From JAWKTM01 sp041399085 (GTDB lineage: Bacteria; Planctomycetota; Planctomycetia; Pirellulales; Pirellulaceae): a DNA stretch of 60,970 bases. The stretch is taken from the NCBI GenBank assembly GCA_041399085.1, contig JAWKTM010000042.1, positions 1 through 60,970 of the forward strand, read 5' to 3'. The notes beneath the pieces are model-generated. The model searched no databases and was not told the DNA's origin. It saw only the letters and a program-made list of their open reading frames with translations. The first letter of the stretch is position 1. Each line of letters begins with the position of its first letter. The position numbers and the translations under genes were made by a program. This document shows positions 1 to 10,100 of this stretch, piece after piece.

Positions 1-1
1 G

Positions 2-655
2 GCAATCTTTCAAGCCTTCACACAAGGGGACTCGGCGGTTACTCGGAAATACGGCGGCACCGGTTTGGGCCTCACGATATGCCAACGTTTGACCCAGATG
101 CTTCACGGTTCGATCGATGTCAACAGTCATCCAGGCGAAGGAGCCGAATTCACGGTGCGATTACCGTTGGGTGACCTAGGCGACGACGTGCTGCATGATG
201 CCGATACGCTTCCGATCCGTAAGGTCTCGTCCAGCGACTCGCAATTGCGTACAGCATTGATGCCCTGCCGCGTGCTCGTGGCGGAAGATACTCGCGGCAT
301 TCAATTCATGATCCGACGGATGTTAGAAGGACAAGTCGACACGGTTACCGTGGTGGACAATGGCGAGGAAGCGGTCGTCGAGTTGTCACGAGGCCAGCAG
401 GAGGGTGTTCCTTACGATATTGTGCTGATGGATATGCAGATGCCCGTTCTGAATGGTTTCGATGCCACGGCTCGGCTGCGTGCTCGAGGATTTCAGCAGC
501 CCATCATCGCGTTAACCGCGGCGGCCATGCATGGAGATCGCGAGAAGTGTCTCCGCGTCGGTTGCAACGACTATGTCCCGAAGCCGATCGACCGGCAACA
601 GCTTCTGCTAACAATTTCCAAACATTACAATCTCTTGCGAAATGGCGAAGAATGA
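2..655 (+). CDS. Hybrid sensor histidine kinase, C-terminal part (HATPase end plus receiver domain)
   Basis: Partial gene that enters from the left edge in frame 2. The first codons read as the end of a HATPase_c domain: an F-box-like IFQAFTQGD, then the G2 box KYGGTGLGL and the usual helix after it. A receiver domain follows from about nucleotide 260: acidic pair in VAEDT, phospho-acceptor Asp in LMDMQMP, Thr in ALTA and Lys in VPKPID. This is the layout of a hybrid kinase, in which the receiver relays phosphate internally or to an Hpt protein. Sensor and dimerisation domains lie outside the window. The gene ends about 100 bp before a sigma-54 response regulator on the same strand, so the two probably form one signalling unit. 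Family assignment is secure; the signal sensed is unknown. Confidence 0.9.
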   Translation, partial: AIFQAFTQGDSAVTRKYGGTGLGLTICQRLTQMLHGSIDVNSHPGEGAEFTVRLPLGDLGDDVLHDADTLPIRKVSSSDSQLRTALMPCRVLVAEDTRGIQFMIRRMLEGQVDTVTVVDNGEEAVVELSRGQQEGVPYDIVLMDMQMPVLNGFDATARLRARGFQQPIIALTAAAMHGDREKCLRVGCNDYVPKPIDRQQLLLTISKHYNLLRNGEE

Positions 656-752
656 CCTATTTCGCCGAACCAAAACCGGCCTGCATTTCGTACTTGGTTA
701 ACGCAGCGCGAAAGGGCAGACCGCTCCATTTTCAGGAAGAAGAAGCGAACGC

Positions 753-2213
753 ATGCCGAAGATATTAGTCATCGATGACGACCGCACGGTGTTGCATATG
801 GTGCAGCGCGCGTTGGCTGAGATTGCCGAGCCCGTATTGGCCGCATCTTCGGCCGACGAAGGAATGGAGTTGCTTCGCGAGCACCAGCCCGACACGGTGT
901 TGCTGGACATAATGCTGCCGGACACGTCCGGGTTAGCCCTGTTCCAGCAGATTCGGGAGATCGACCGACGGTTGCCGATCATTTTCATCACGGCGGGCGC
1001 TGGTAGTGAGTCGGCGATCGAGGCAATCCAACTCGGCGCTTTCGATTACGTCGCCAAGCCGCTCGATCTGCCGAAGCTCAAGAGTCTCGTGGAAAAGGCG
1101 TTGGAGACTCGCCGTTTGATGAGCGTACCGGTCGCGCTCGGAGCCGACACGGTCGACAACTCGACGGGCGAATTATTCGTCGGTCGCAGCCCGCGGATGC
1201 TGGATGTGTTGAAGGCCGTGGGGCGGGTCGCCAAGCAGAGTGTGGCGGTATTGGTGCGCGGAGAAAGCGGCACGGGTAAGGAACTGGTCGCTCGGGCCTT
1301 ATACCAGCACAGCGATCGCAACGACCAGCCATTCATGGCGATCAATTGCGCGGCGTTGCCCGATACGCTGCTCGAAAGCGAACTGTTCGGACATGAGAAG
1401 GGCGCCTTCACCGGCGCGGATCGGCGTCGAATTGGGAAGTTCGAGCAGTGCAACGGCGGCGTGCTGTTTCTCGACGAGATTGGCGATATGTCCCCGCTGG
1501 TGCAAAGCAAGGTGCTCCGATTGTTGCAGGAACAACGCTTCGAACGGGTGGGCGGCGGCGAGACGATCTGCACCGATGTGCGATTGATCGCGGCTACGAA
1601 TCAGGATTTAGAAAAGATGGTCGAGGAAGGCGACTTCCGAGCGGATCTGTTCTATCGCTTGAACGGCGTCACGGTCCATCTGCCGCCGCTGCGGGATCGC
1701 GGCGAGGATGTGGCGTTGCTGCTGCAATACTTTCTCGGACGCGCCCGGCAGGAACTAAAGCGGCCAGAGATGGAAGGGTTTTCTTCCGAGGCATTGGACA
1801 TCCTCAAGCATTACGCGTGGCCCGGCAACGTGCGCGAATTGGCCAGCGTGATGCGGCAAGCGGTATTGAAGGCGTCGGGACCGGTGATCGTGCCGGAGTT
1901 TTTGCCCGCCGAAGTACGCGGCCCCGTGGCGGCTGGCGGCGGCGACTCGGACGCGTCGCCCGCGTCGACGAACGGCTTCGACATTCGTGGTTATATCGAA
2001 CAACGTTTGCGGGCCGACACGAGCAACCTCTACGCGGAGGCCGTCGAGGCGATGGAACGCTTTCTCTTCACTCGCGTGTTGCAGGAGACGGATGGAAACC
2101 AGACGCGAGCCGCCGAGATACTGGGGATTACACGCGGCAAGGTGCGAGACCGGATCGCGTCGTTCAATATCTCGGTCGGCAAGAGCGTGACGATCGAGGC
2201 GGAAGCCGATTAG
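753..2213 (+). CDS. Sigma-54-dependent response regulator (NtrC family)
   Basis: Full three-domain NtrC-type activator of 486 aa. Residues 1-120 form a receiver (acidic IDDD, phospho-acceptor Asp in LLDIMLP, Lys in VAKPLD). Residues about 145-375 form the AAA+ domain with Walker A GESGTGKE near 170 and the sigma-54 contact loop GAFTGA near 217. The C-terminus has a Fis-type helix-turn-helix (NQTRAAEILGITRGKV). Proteins of this build hydrolyse ATP to open promoters held by sigma-54 RNA polymerase. The ATG has a purine-rich AGGAAGAAG upstream. It directly follows a hybrid histidine kinase on the same strand, the likely partner. Between the AAA+ and HTH parts there is a low-complexity linker of about 40 residues. 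Targets cannot be read from the sequence. Confidence 0.95.
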   Translation: MPKILVIDDDRTVLHMVQRALAEIAEPVLAASSADEGMELLREHQPDTVLLDIMLPDTSGLALFQQIREIDRRLPIIFITAGAGSESAIEAIQLGAFDYVAKPLDLPKLKSLVEKALETRRLMSVPVALGADTVDNSTGELFVGRSPRMLDVLKAVGRVAKQSVAVLVRGESGTGKELVARALYQHSDRNDQPFMAINCAALPDTLLESELFGHEKGAFTGADRRRIGKFEQCNGGVLFLDEIGDMSPLVQSKVLRLLQEQRFERVGGGETICTDVRLIAATNQDLEKMVEEGDFRADLFYRLNGVTVHLPPLRDRGEDVALLLQYFLGRARQELKRPEMEGFSSEALDILKHYAWPGNVRELASVMRQAVLKASGPVIVPEFLPAEVRGPVAAGGGDSDASPASTNGFDIRGYIEQRLRADTSNLYAEAVEAMERFLFTRVLQETDGNQTRAAEILGITRGKVRDRIASFNISVGKSVTIEAEAD

Positions 2214-2391
2214 CGGTCTCGATCGAGTTCGGTGAAAGGCTCTGTCTCCTAATGGTTAAGGGCTCCGCTTGCGCCACGTGATCGCTGTATTGCACGCGGC
2301 CTTAGCCATGCTCTCCCCGGTCGATCGGCTCGCGGAAGGCGGTCGACCCGCGCATCGTCTATAGTGACTCGCCAATGGGGAGGACGATGCC

Positions 2392-3951
2392 GTGATGCAA
2401 CCAGAACAACGCGCGTTGTGGGAAAAGCTCGATCGCTTGGAGCTGGACGACTTGGGAGCCGCTCTACGGTTCTCCGTGAGACTGGCGAAAGACAATGGCT
2501 GGACGCTCCCTTACGCGCGGCGCGTGATCCACGAGTACAAACGGTTTCTATTTCTTTGTATGGAGGCCGAACATGTCGCCTGCCCGTCAGATCAAGTCGA
2601 TCAGGTCTGGCACCTGCATCTGACTTACACGCGTTCGTATTGGGACACCTTATGCCGTGATACGCTCGGCCGTCCGCTGCATCACGAAGCGACGCGTGGT
2701 GGCGAAGCGGAACGGCGGAAACACGACGACATCTATCGCCGCACTCTGGCGAGCTACCAGCGTTTCTTTGGCGAGCATCCGCCCGCGGATATCTGGCCCC
2801 CGGCCGAGATCCGCTTCGGTGAACACTTGCACTTCCGCCGAGTGAACACGGCAAGAAACTGGGTCGTGCCGCGTCCTCGGTGGCTGACCCAAGGATTGCT
2901 TAGTCGCGGAATTCGCGGTCGACGTATCGTGGATGGCAATTCTGCACGCGCGACGCTGGCTGGTACCGCGTTCGCAAGTCCGAACCGTTGGATCGTTTGG
3001 GCCGCGTCGATGCTGCCGCTGGTGGCGATTACGCTGAACCCGTTCGACATGCCAGGGCCGATGTTTCTGGTCTTCTACGCGGTGCTATATCTGTGCGCGT
3101 TGTTGGGCGGCTTGGCGATTCGCGGCATGACGGCCAGCGAGTCGCCGAACCCGCGCAAAGGCGGTCTTTCGGCTTATGAAGTTGCGTGCCTGGCTCACGA
3201 CGAGCGTGTTGCCGTGAGCGCTGCGATTTGCCGTCTGACGCACGACGGATTGCTTAAGATCGTTTCTCAGGAGAAGAAGCTGCTCGGCATCACGACCAGC
3301 GCGACCCATCGGTTTGCCGCGGACGCGTCGCTGCCCAAAGACGCCGAACCGATAGAAGCGGCGATCTACCGCCGCGCGGAAGAAGCGGGAGAAAGCGGCG
3401 TGGCGTTCGCGGAACTGCAATCGGCCGGGCGCCCCGAGGCGGCTGATCTCGTCGCGCGTCTCAGGAAGGACGGCTTGCTTCGAGACGACGATTTGGACAA
3501 CGGGCGCATGGCAGCCTGCGGCCTGATGCTCTGCGTCCTGGGAATCGGCATCGTCAAGCTGATTCTCGGCCTGACGCGCGGCAAGCCCATTGTGTTTCTG
3601 GTGATTGGCTGCGCGATCGCCCTGGTGACCGCGCTCAGCTTGGCCAAACAGCGGCGGCGAACCGTGGCGGGCGATCGCCTGCTGAAGTCTTACAAGTCCG
3701 AAACGAGGCCCAAGCTACTTGCCTCCCACGCGGATAGGTTGGGCGGCCAACAAGTGGCGATGTCCGTGGCCGTGTTCGGAGCGGCCGCATTGGCCGGCAC
3801 GTCGCTGGCCCCCGTGCAAGCCGCTTGGAAAGAGAACATGTCGCACGGTTTCGGTTCGTCCGACGGCGGCTGTGGCGGTGGTTGCGGCAGCGGGTGTGGC
3901 GGTGGATGCGGAGGTGGTTGCGGTGGCTGTGGCGGTTGCGGCGGAGGTTAG
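2392..3951 (+). CDS. TIGR04222-type membrane protein with Cys/Gly-rich tail
   Basis: 519 aa. The start is GTG at 2392 (or ATG at 2395), after a strong GGGGAGGA at 2377-2384. The N-terminal 160 residues contain the VDQVWHLHLTYTRSYW and LGRPLHH signatures seen in TIGR04222-type and glycine-rich-domain proteins. Hydrophobic segments lie near 203-240 and 375-410, with a soluble section between them. The last 30 residues are almost only Gly and Cys with some Ser (GGCGGGCGSGC-like repeats). From family knowledge such proteins are membrane-bound with a Gly-rich, low-complexity tail of unknown purpose; metal binding or processing is my speculation. It stands alone between a two-component pair and a transaldolase. 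An 8-bp inverted repeat (3938-3945 with 3962-3969) sits over the stop codon and could act as a weak terminator. Confidence 0.8.
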   Translation: MMQPEQRALWEKLDRLELDDLGAALRFSVRLAKDNGWTLPYARRVIHEYKRFLFLCMEAEHVACPSDQVDQVWHLHLTYTRSYWDTLCRDTLGRPLHHEATRGGEAERRKHDDIYRRTLASYQRFFGEHPPADIWPPAEIRFGEHLHFRRVNTARNWVVPRPRWLTQGLLSRGIRGRRIVDGNSARATLAGTAFASPNRWIVWAASMLPLVAITLNPFDMPGPMFLVFYAVLYLCALLGGLAIRGMTASESPNPRKGGLSAYEVACLAHDERVAVSAAICRLTHDGLLKIVSQEKKLLGITTSATHRFAADASLPKDAEPIEAAIYRRAEEAGESGVAFAELQSAGRPEAADLVARLRKDGLLRDDDLDNGRMAACGLMLCVLGIGIVKLILGLTRGKPIVFLVIGCAIALVTALSLAKQRRRTVAGDRLLKSYKSETRPKLLASHADRLGGQQVAMSVAVFGAAALAGTSLAPVQAAWKENMSHGFGSSDGGCGGGCGSGCGGGCGGGCGGCGGCGGG

Positions 3952-4088
3952 GCGATGGACGTCCGCCGCCAAGTTCAAGCGGATTGTGTGACCGGCCAAG
4001 CCAACGCCGGTTCGTTTCGCGGCACGAAATTCGATACAATGACAACCGTTGAACTAGAAACCCACTACGCTCGCGGAAGGAGAGTCGC

Positions 4089-5144
4089 GTGTCGAATGCA
4101 TTGAAGTCGCTGATCGCATCGGGAACGAAACTTTGGTTGGATTCGATTGATCCCCAATTGGTACAAGAGAATCGTGCGCTGGGAGCCACCGGCGCGACCT
4201 CCAATCCGGTAATCGTCTCGGACTTGATAAAGACGGGCCGATTCGATTCGGACTTGGAACACTATTTGGATCAGGGGTTGGATGATGATGAGATCGCGTG
4301 GCGAGTCACCGATCAGCTTGTGACCTCGGCTCAGCACGTATTCCAAGATGTGTGGCAGGAAACGTCTGGTGACGATGGTTACGTCAGCTTCGAACTCGAT
4401 CCATTGCTTGAGGACCCCGAAGCCGACATGCCTCACGAGGAGCGAGTCGCTCGTTACATCGAACTGGGCAAACAATGGTCGGCGGATCACGACAATCGCA
4501 TGATCAAAGTGCCGGCGACACCCGCCGGTCTCGCCGCGCTCGAAGAATTATCGGCAGCCGGCGTCACTTTGAACGTTACGTTGATCTTCAGCGATCGGCA
4601 GTACCAAGAAGCTCGCGACGCGGTGTGGCGCGGCGCCCAGCGGCGGGCGAATCTGAATCGCTTCAAGAGCGTCTATAGCATCTTTGTATCGCGCGTCGAT
4701 GTGTTCACGGAGAAGCACGTGCCACAGTTGGCTCCCGCTGCTCAAGGACAAGTGGGCATCGTCAACGCCAAACGAATCTGGCAACAGAATCAGCAGTTTT
4801 GGGCCGAGCATCCAACGCCGCTGAAGCAGGAAATGATCTTTGCCAGCACCGGCACGAAGAAGCCCGAGGACGCGCCGTGGAAGTATGTCGCGTCGTTCGC
4901 CGGCAGCGACATCGAAACCAATCCGCCCGCCACGAATCAAGCGGTGGCCGAATCGGATTTGGAATTCGCGAGACAAGTCGATCAAATGCCGTCTAATGAT
5001 GTGCTGGCCGACATCGACGCGAAGGTGGACTTCGCTTTCATGGAGCGTGTCTTGATGGAAGAAGGGATTCAGAAGTTTGCTGATCCGCAGAAGGCGCTTC
5101 TGCGATTGATTGGCGAAAAGCGTGCGGCGCTGTCGCCGCGTTAG
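4089..5144 (+). CDS. Transaldolase family protein
   Basis: 351 aa, with a GTG start behind AAGGAGAG. Transaldolase moves a dihydroxyacetone unit between sugar phosphates in the non-oxidative pentose phosphate pathway. Visible family features are GATSNPVIV near residue 35 (the TTNPSL-like strand), GYVSFELDP near 98 (acidic active-site strand) and the Schiff-base lysine in RMIKVPAT near 138, followed by GVTLNVTLIFS. At 351 residues it is somewhat longer than the classical TalB type (about 317) and differs in its C-terminal third, so it may belong to a distinct subgroup. No other pentose-phosphate gene is next to it. The catalytic core looks complete and the fold assignment is firm; substrate preference is inferred. 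Confidence 0.9.
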   Translation: MSNALKSLIASGTKLWLDSIDPQLVQENRALGATGATSNPVIVSDLIKTGRFDSDLEHYLDQGLDDDEIAWRVTDQLVTSAQHVFQDVWQETSGDDGYVSFELDPLLEDPEADMPHEERVARYIELGKQWSADHDNRMIKVPATPAGLAALEELSAAGVTLNVTLIFSDRQYQEARDAVWRGAQRRANLNRFKSVYSIFVSRVDVFTEKHVPQLAPAAQGQVGIVNAKRIWQQNQQFWAEHPTPLKQEMIFASTGTKKPEDAPWKYVASFAGSDIETNPPATNQAVAESDLEFARQVDQMPSNDVLADIDAKVDFAFMERVLMEEGIQKFADPQKALLRLIGEKRAALSPR

Positions 5145-5239
5145 CACTTCTTACATTCGACTTCGCCGGTGACTTGGTTTGCCGATCGTCTGTTTCGCCG
5201 AGCGAACAACTGCCGAATCGTACTCGCTCGGCGCACGAT

Positions 5240-6451
5240 ATGAATCGACAGCCCTATGGAACGCCGCCCCAATGGTGGCCGCCGCGATTGACTCCGTGGT
5301 GGATCCGCGCCACGCGCGGATGGCGGCGAAACATGTTGCGGCGGAAGCAAAGGATCGTCGAGGTTGATTTTCACGGTGTCGATATCTTGCGGCGCGAGAT
5401 CGACGCGGGCCATGGTGTGTTGATTACTCCCAACCATGCCGTGCATTACGATTCGGCCGCCTTATATTTGGCCGCCGATCAAGTGGACTTGCCGCTGTAC
5501 TTCATGGTGGCTTGGCAAGTCTTCTCGATGAGCTCGACATTCGAATGTTGGTTCATGCAGCGCATCGGTTGCTTCAGCGTGAATCGCGAGGCCACGGACC
5601 GCCAGGCCATGAAGCAGGCGATCCATATCCTTCAAAACGAACCTTATCCGTTGGTGATTTTCCCCGAAGGAGACGTCTATCACACAACCGACGAGGTTAC
5701 GCCTTTTCGAGAGGGCGCCGCGGCCCTGGCCTCGTCGGCCGCCAAGCGCTCCAAACGCGAGATTGTGGCGGTGCCATGCGGCATCAAGTTTTGGTACTTA
5801 GAGGATGTGCGTTCATCCATCTTAGAAACGCTAGAACTGTTAGAAGAACGCCTGTTTCAGCGCACGCATCCCGAGCTGCGAGAACAGGATCGCATTCACC
5901 GTCTGGCCGAGGCGATCATAGCCCTGAAGGAACTCGATTACTTGGGCTACACGAATCAAGGCCGCGTTCGCCAGCGCACCGGCCAACTCGTCGAAACGAT
6001 TCTACAACACATCGAACAGCGGCACGCGACGCCCATCTCACGACGAGGCGATATACCGAACCGCGTGAAGGCTTTGCGACAATCGGTGATTGCGAAACTG
6101 GAGGCAAACCTAGAACTGCCCGACGTGGACATTCCGCCCGATGAGCAACGGCGTCTCGTCCGCGATATGGAAGACTTGTTCTTTGTGATGCAACTGTACA
6201 GCTATCGCGGCGACTATCTGGACGGCCAACCTTCCTTGGAGCGCGTGGCCGAAACCTTGGACAAATTGGAAGAAGACATCCTGGAGCGTGATCTGCCTAC
6301 GGTTCGCGGCCGCCGCCGCGCCGAAGTACGATTCGGGACGCCAATTCCCATCGCGAGCGGAGAATCCCGCACCAGTGTGGCCGATCTCACGATGCAACTG
6401 CAGCAAGCCGTTCAAGCCCAGATGGACGCCATCAACGCATGTCGACATTAA
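5240..6451 (+). CDS. PlsC-like lysophospholipid acyltransferase family protein
   Basis: 403 aa from ATG 5240; a longer in-frame TTG at 5174 has no better support. The acyltransferase box NHAVHYDSA (NHX4D, residues about 66-72) and the FPEGDVY motif near 141 mark the PlsC superfamily, which adds an acyl chain to glycerol-phosphate lipids or related acceptors at the membrane. A short hydrophobic stretch (YFMVAWQVFSM) lies between these boxes. The C-terminal 200 residues are hydrophilic and helical and longer than in a typical 240-aa PlsC, which is common in cyanobacterial and planctomycete homologues. No clear Shine-Dalgarno is visible. The acceptor lipid cannot be assigned from sequence. Confidence 0.85.
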   Translation: MNRQPYGTPPQWWPPRLTPWWIRATRGWRRNMLRRKQRIVEVDFHGVDILRREIDAGHGVLITPNHAVHYDSAALYLAADQVDLPLYFMVAWQVFSMSSTFECWFMQRIGCFSVNREATDRQAMKQAIHILQNEPYPLVIFPEGDVYHTTDEVTPFREGAAALASSAAKRSKREIVAVPCGIKFWYLEDVRSSILETLELLEERLFQRTHPELREQDRIHRLAEAIIALKELDYLGYTNQGRVRQRTGQLVETILQHIEQRHATPISRRGDIPNRVKALRQSVIAKLEANLELPDVDIPPDEQRRLVRDMEDLFFVMQLYSYRGDYLDGQPSLERVAETLDKLEEDILERDLPTVRGRRRAEVRFGTPIPIASGESRTSVADLTMQLQQAVQAQMDAINACRH

Positions 6452-6714
6452 AAGGCGATCGAGCGTCACAATCCAACTCGTACGGCAGGTGCAACTCGGT
6501 CCCCGCGATGTTTTACCCGGTCCGAGCGATCCAGTTTACGCTGCAATGTCGCCCCAAATCATAGAACCGATTACACCGATCGCGCAAGCTGGTCGAGCCC
6601 CAATCATGTGGAGGCATGCCGACGGTCGAAACAAGCCAATGGTACAGTCGATGGATCGCGAACGACGCCACTGGATTGGCCCACACGAGCGTTTACGTTG
6701 GGGCAAACGGAAAT

Positions 6715-7170
6715 ATGAGCAGTTTGAATCGAGACACAGCCGTAATACTGATTATTGATAGCGATCCGATCACCTTGATGGGGATGGCAGCCGTGTTGAA
6801 CATGGCAGGACACGAATGCCATTGTGCGCGTGACGCGGAAGCCGCCTTGAAGGCGATGCGTACTTTGTCGCTGGACTTGGTCGTCTGCGATATCGACCTG
6901 AAATACGGCAGCGGGTTTGCGCTGTGCCAGGAGCTGAAGCAGCAATCGAACATGGCGGACGTGCCATTCATGTTCGTGACGAGTGCCGATGATCCCGATA
7001 TTGTGGACCGCTGTCGTGAAGCGGGAGCGTCGTATTATCTGCGCAAACCATTCGATCCGGACGTTCTTATGGATATTGTGGACAAAGCGCTATGGATGCC
7101 TCATTTGGTACAAAACCGAATGAATCTACGCGGCCCCATACGTTCGGCCAATCATGCGATTCACCGCTGA
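6715..7170 (+). CDS. Single-domain response regulator (receiver only)
   Basis: 151 aa from ATG 6715; the open frame extends upstream but without family resemblance. One receiver domain covers most of the protein: acidic IDSD near the start, phospho-acceptor Asp in VVCDIDL near 58, Thr/Ser in FVTSAD, and Lys in YYLRKPFD. There is no output domain; the last 25 residues are basic and unstructured-looking. Such stand-alone receivers usually pass phosphate between proteins or control a partner by contact. The next gene, on the other strand and convergent, is a large Ser/Thr kinase, but nothing ties the two functionally. Confidence 0.85.
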   Translation: MSSLNRDTAVILIIDSDPITLMGMAAVLNMAGHECHCARDAEAALKAMRTLSLDLVVCDIDLKYGSGFALCQELKQQSNMADVPFMFVTSADDPDIVDRCREAGASYYLRKPFDPDVLMDIVDKALWMPHLVQNRMNLRGPIRSANHAIHR

Positions 7171-7183
7171 TACGTTAGTCCGT

Positions 7184-10100
7184 TCACAGCGGAAATCCAG
7201 CAATCCACATGCGGTTCCAGGCGCTAAGGTTCTTGACGTTTTCGCCACGCAAGACTTGCGTGGATTGATCGACCAGGGAATTGCCTGTTGAACCGCCGAG
7301 CATCTGGCCGAGACAGCGTCGGGCGGCGGCGGCATGCATTCTCATATGAAGATCGTCGAAACTCGCCGCAGCCACTTTCAGCTGCTCCTGGCATTCCGCG
7401 CGATGACCTTTCAGTTGAGAAATTCCCGCCGCGACGCGCGCAGCGCATGCCTTCGCCAACGGCGTCCCTTCTCCGTACAAGCCGCGCAGATCACGCTCCG
7501 CCCGGCCGAGCCAACGTCGTTGGGCATCGGGGTCCTTGGCGGCAATGGCGATGGCCGTCCTTGCCCTGACATCCACAAACATCGTACGCAACATTTGATT
7601 TCGCAATTGCAGCGTGGAGCGTAACCGGCCCCAATCGTTCGCCAACAGTCGCCAACCATCCTGGGGTCGGTTTTCATAAAGGGCCAAGTGGGCGCGACAA
7701 AATAGCGCTATCATGTGTTGTGTATGATAACCCCGGTAAGGCCATCGCTGTAATGCTTGCTCGACATGGATCCCAGCCTGCATTGATTCATCGTTAACGA
7801 GACAGAGCAAGGGACTTATGAGAGCTTGCAAATTCGTTGTGGCATAAACGTCTCCTCGCAGCTCGGCGTCCGTCATGGTCTGATCGTGAAACACCGCTAG
7901 TCGGCCAATTTCCCCCATATGAAATAGCGACCAAGCCATCATCGTCCGCGCGGTGGATCGCTCCCACCACACGCCGACACATTGATGACTGAGAATCTGA
8001 TCGGCCTGTTCGAACAGTTCCATTGCCGGCGCAAAGTCCGCTCGAAAGAAACAGAGCATACCCGATGCAAAAATGGAGAACCCCAAAGCGTGAGGATGCT
8101 TTAACGAACTGGCTATTTCATGCGCCTGGGCACGCAGTGTTTCGGCCGCCGCGGGGTCTTGCCCCTGCAAGCCGACGAAAATGGCTTCCAGCGAGAGGGC
8201 TCGCGACACACGATAAGGGTCGCCCGCTTCGAGTGCCATTAGTAGTCCCCGTGATTGTAACGCAGCAATCCCGAGAGTATCGACGACGGATAAGCCCGCC
8301 GATACGGCCCAAAGCGTGTCAACCTTCGCCAGCATTTGGGGGTTAGGCAAATGGGACGGTTGCGGCTTAAGTCCCCTCAGCTTTAAACGTGCCCGCCACC
8401 ACAACCACGAAGCGAGGGCCTGCCAAGGTCTTGTGAATAATCGAATGCCGCGCCGACGCAAGACGCGACGAAACAGTTCCCGGCCCTTATCAATATGGCC
8501 ACTAATACAATATTGAGTGGCGGCCGCCTGCTCCCATCCGGTGGCTTCCTCGACATTCTTGGCGCCCCGCGCCACTTCTTGATAGACCTCTGCTGCTTGT
8601 GCTCCCATTCCAGCGTTTGCTAACGCATCGGCCGCCGCAAGCCTGAGTCGCCGTCGTGGTTCTCCTTCCAGCGGACGCAGATCCAGACTGCGTTGATACA
8701 ATTCGACGACGCGGGAAAACGCCAATGATTCGGCGGCAGCCTCCGCGGCCTTGGCAAAATACTCCCCAGCCCGTATGTACTCGCCGCACCCCTCAAAATG
8801 CACGGCGATTGTTTCTGGATCCGACTCGTCATCGTGGACCAAGGTGTGAGCCAATTGCGCGTGACGCATACGGCGCTGCTCGTTCGACAGGCGAGCAACA
8901 ATGGTCTCACGGATGCGATCGTGGAACGTCTCGATGTAACCATCGAGTCGCGGGCCAAATCCCTTGATCAAGTGTTGTGATCGCAGCGACGCCCAAACTA
9001 TCTGAAGCGAGTCGTGTAATCCCGCGGCGTTGCCAGCTTGCCCCAGCGTCACGGGACGCCCGGCGACCGCGAGAAGCGCGATCAGATCTCGTTCGGGCGC
9101 CTCCAATGCGAGAAATCGTTGCCATAACACTTCCTCCAACGGCACGCCGGCGAGATGCTCGGTTCCTGTGGATGTGTTAACTTCGGTCTTATGATTTATA
9201 GGATTTCCCTGCGTCGCGACGGAGCCCGGGATTACTCGTGAGCTGTCTTTGTAGTACCGAGCAAGTTCGAATGCGAAGTACGGGCTGCCATCCGCCTCTC
9301 GCGCGATCTGCCGCGAACAGTCATCGGCACGGGGATGGTCGGTTCCCAAGATATGCTTTGCAAGTTTTCGAGTCTCTTCGACGGATAGTGGACCGACATG
9401 GACTTCGATTCGTGCAAACGTGGGAGTTGCGGATTGAATCAAGGCGAGAGTCGTCAAACACTGACTCGTGCGTACATACTCCGATCGAAAGCTAAGTATA
9501 AGAAGCAGCCTGGGGGCGTCCACGGTACCAAACAATTCATTCAACAACAGTGAACTGTCTACGTCTCCCCATTGAAGATCGTCGATCGCTAAAACAAGGC
9601 GATGGCGTCTGGCGATCCGAGTTAACAGTTCGCGTAATGCTCGTACGGCAAGTCGGCGAAGCTCTCTGGCGTCTGGAATCGACGACTCAGTGTGTTCCAG
9701 TGACTCCGACGCCCTTGCCCGCAGAAGTACGGGAAACACACGCGTAAGTAGAGCAAAGTCATCGGGAAGAAGGTCGTTCAGCTCGGATTCGGATTGATGA
9801 GTAAGCCAACGAGCAAGTTCGTCAATCAGGTTGTCGACTGCCTTGAAGGGCACGGACTCTTGTTCGAAGCATCGGCCGCGTAAGATAAGTGGCCGAGCGT
9901 TTTCGGACAGGTTCCGTAGGAAGCGGTCAACCAGCGTCGATTTGCCCACGCCAGACTCGCCATGAACCACCGCCACGGTAAATTGGTTGGCGGATTCTCG
10001 GTAAGAGCGGGCCAGTGTCGATATCTCTCGTCCACGTCCCACAAACGGTTCGATCGGCTGTTTTATGGGCTGCGAAGCGTCGCTTTTCGCTTCATTGAGC

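Noticed and set aside
1448..2281. 277-codon plus-strand ORF in another frame of the sigma-54 regulator
   Set aside because: Arg-rich shadow frame; the NtrC frame has all motifs.
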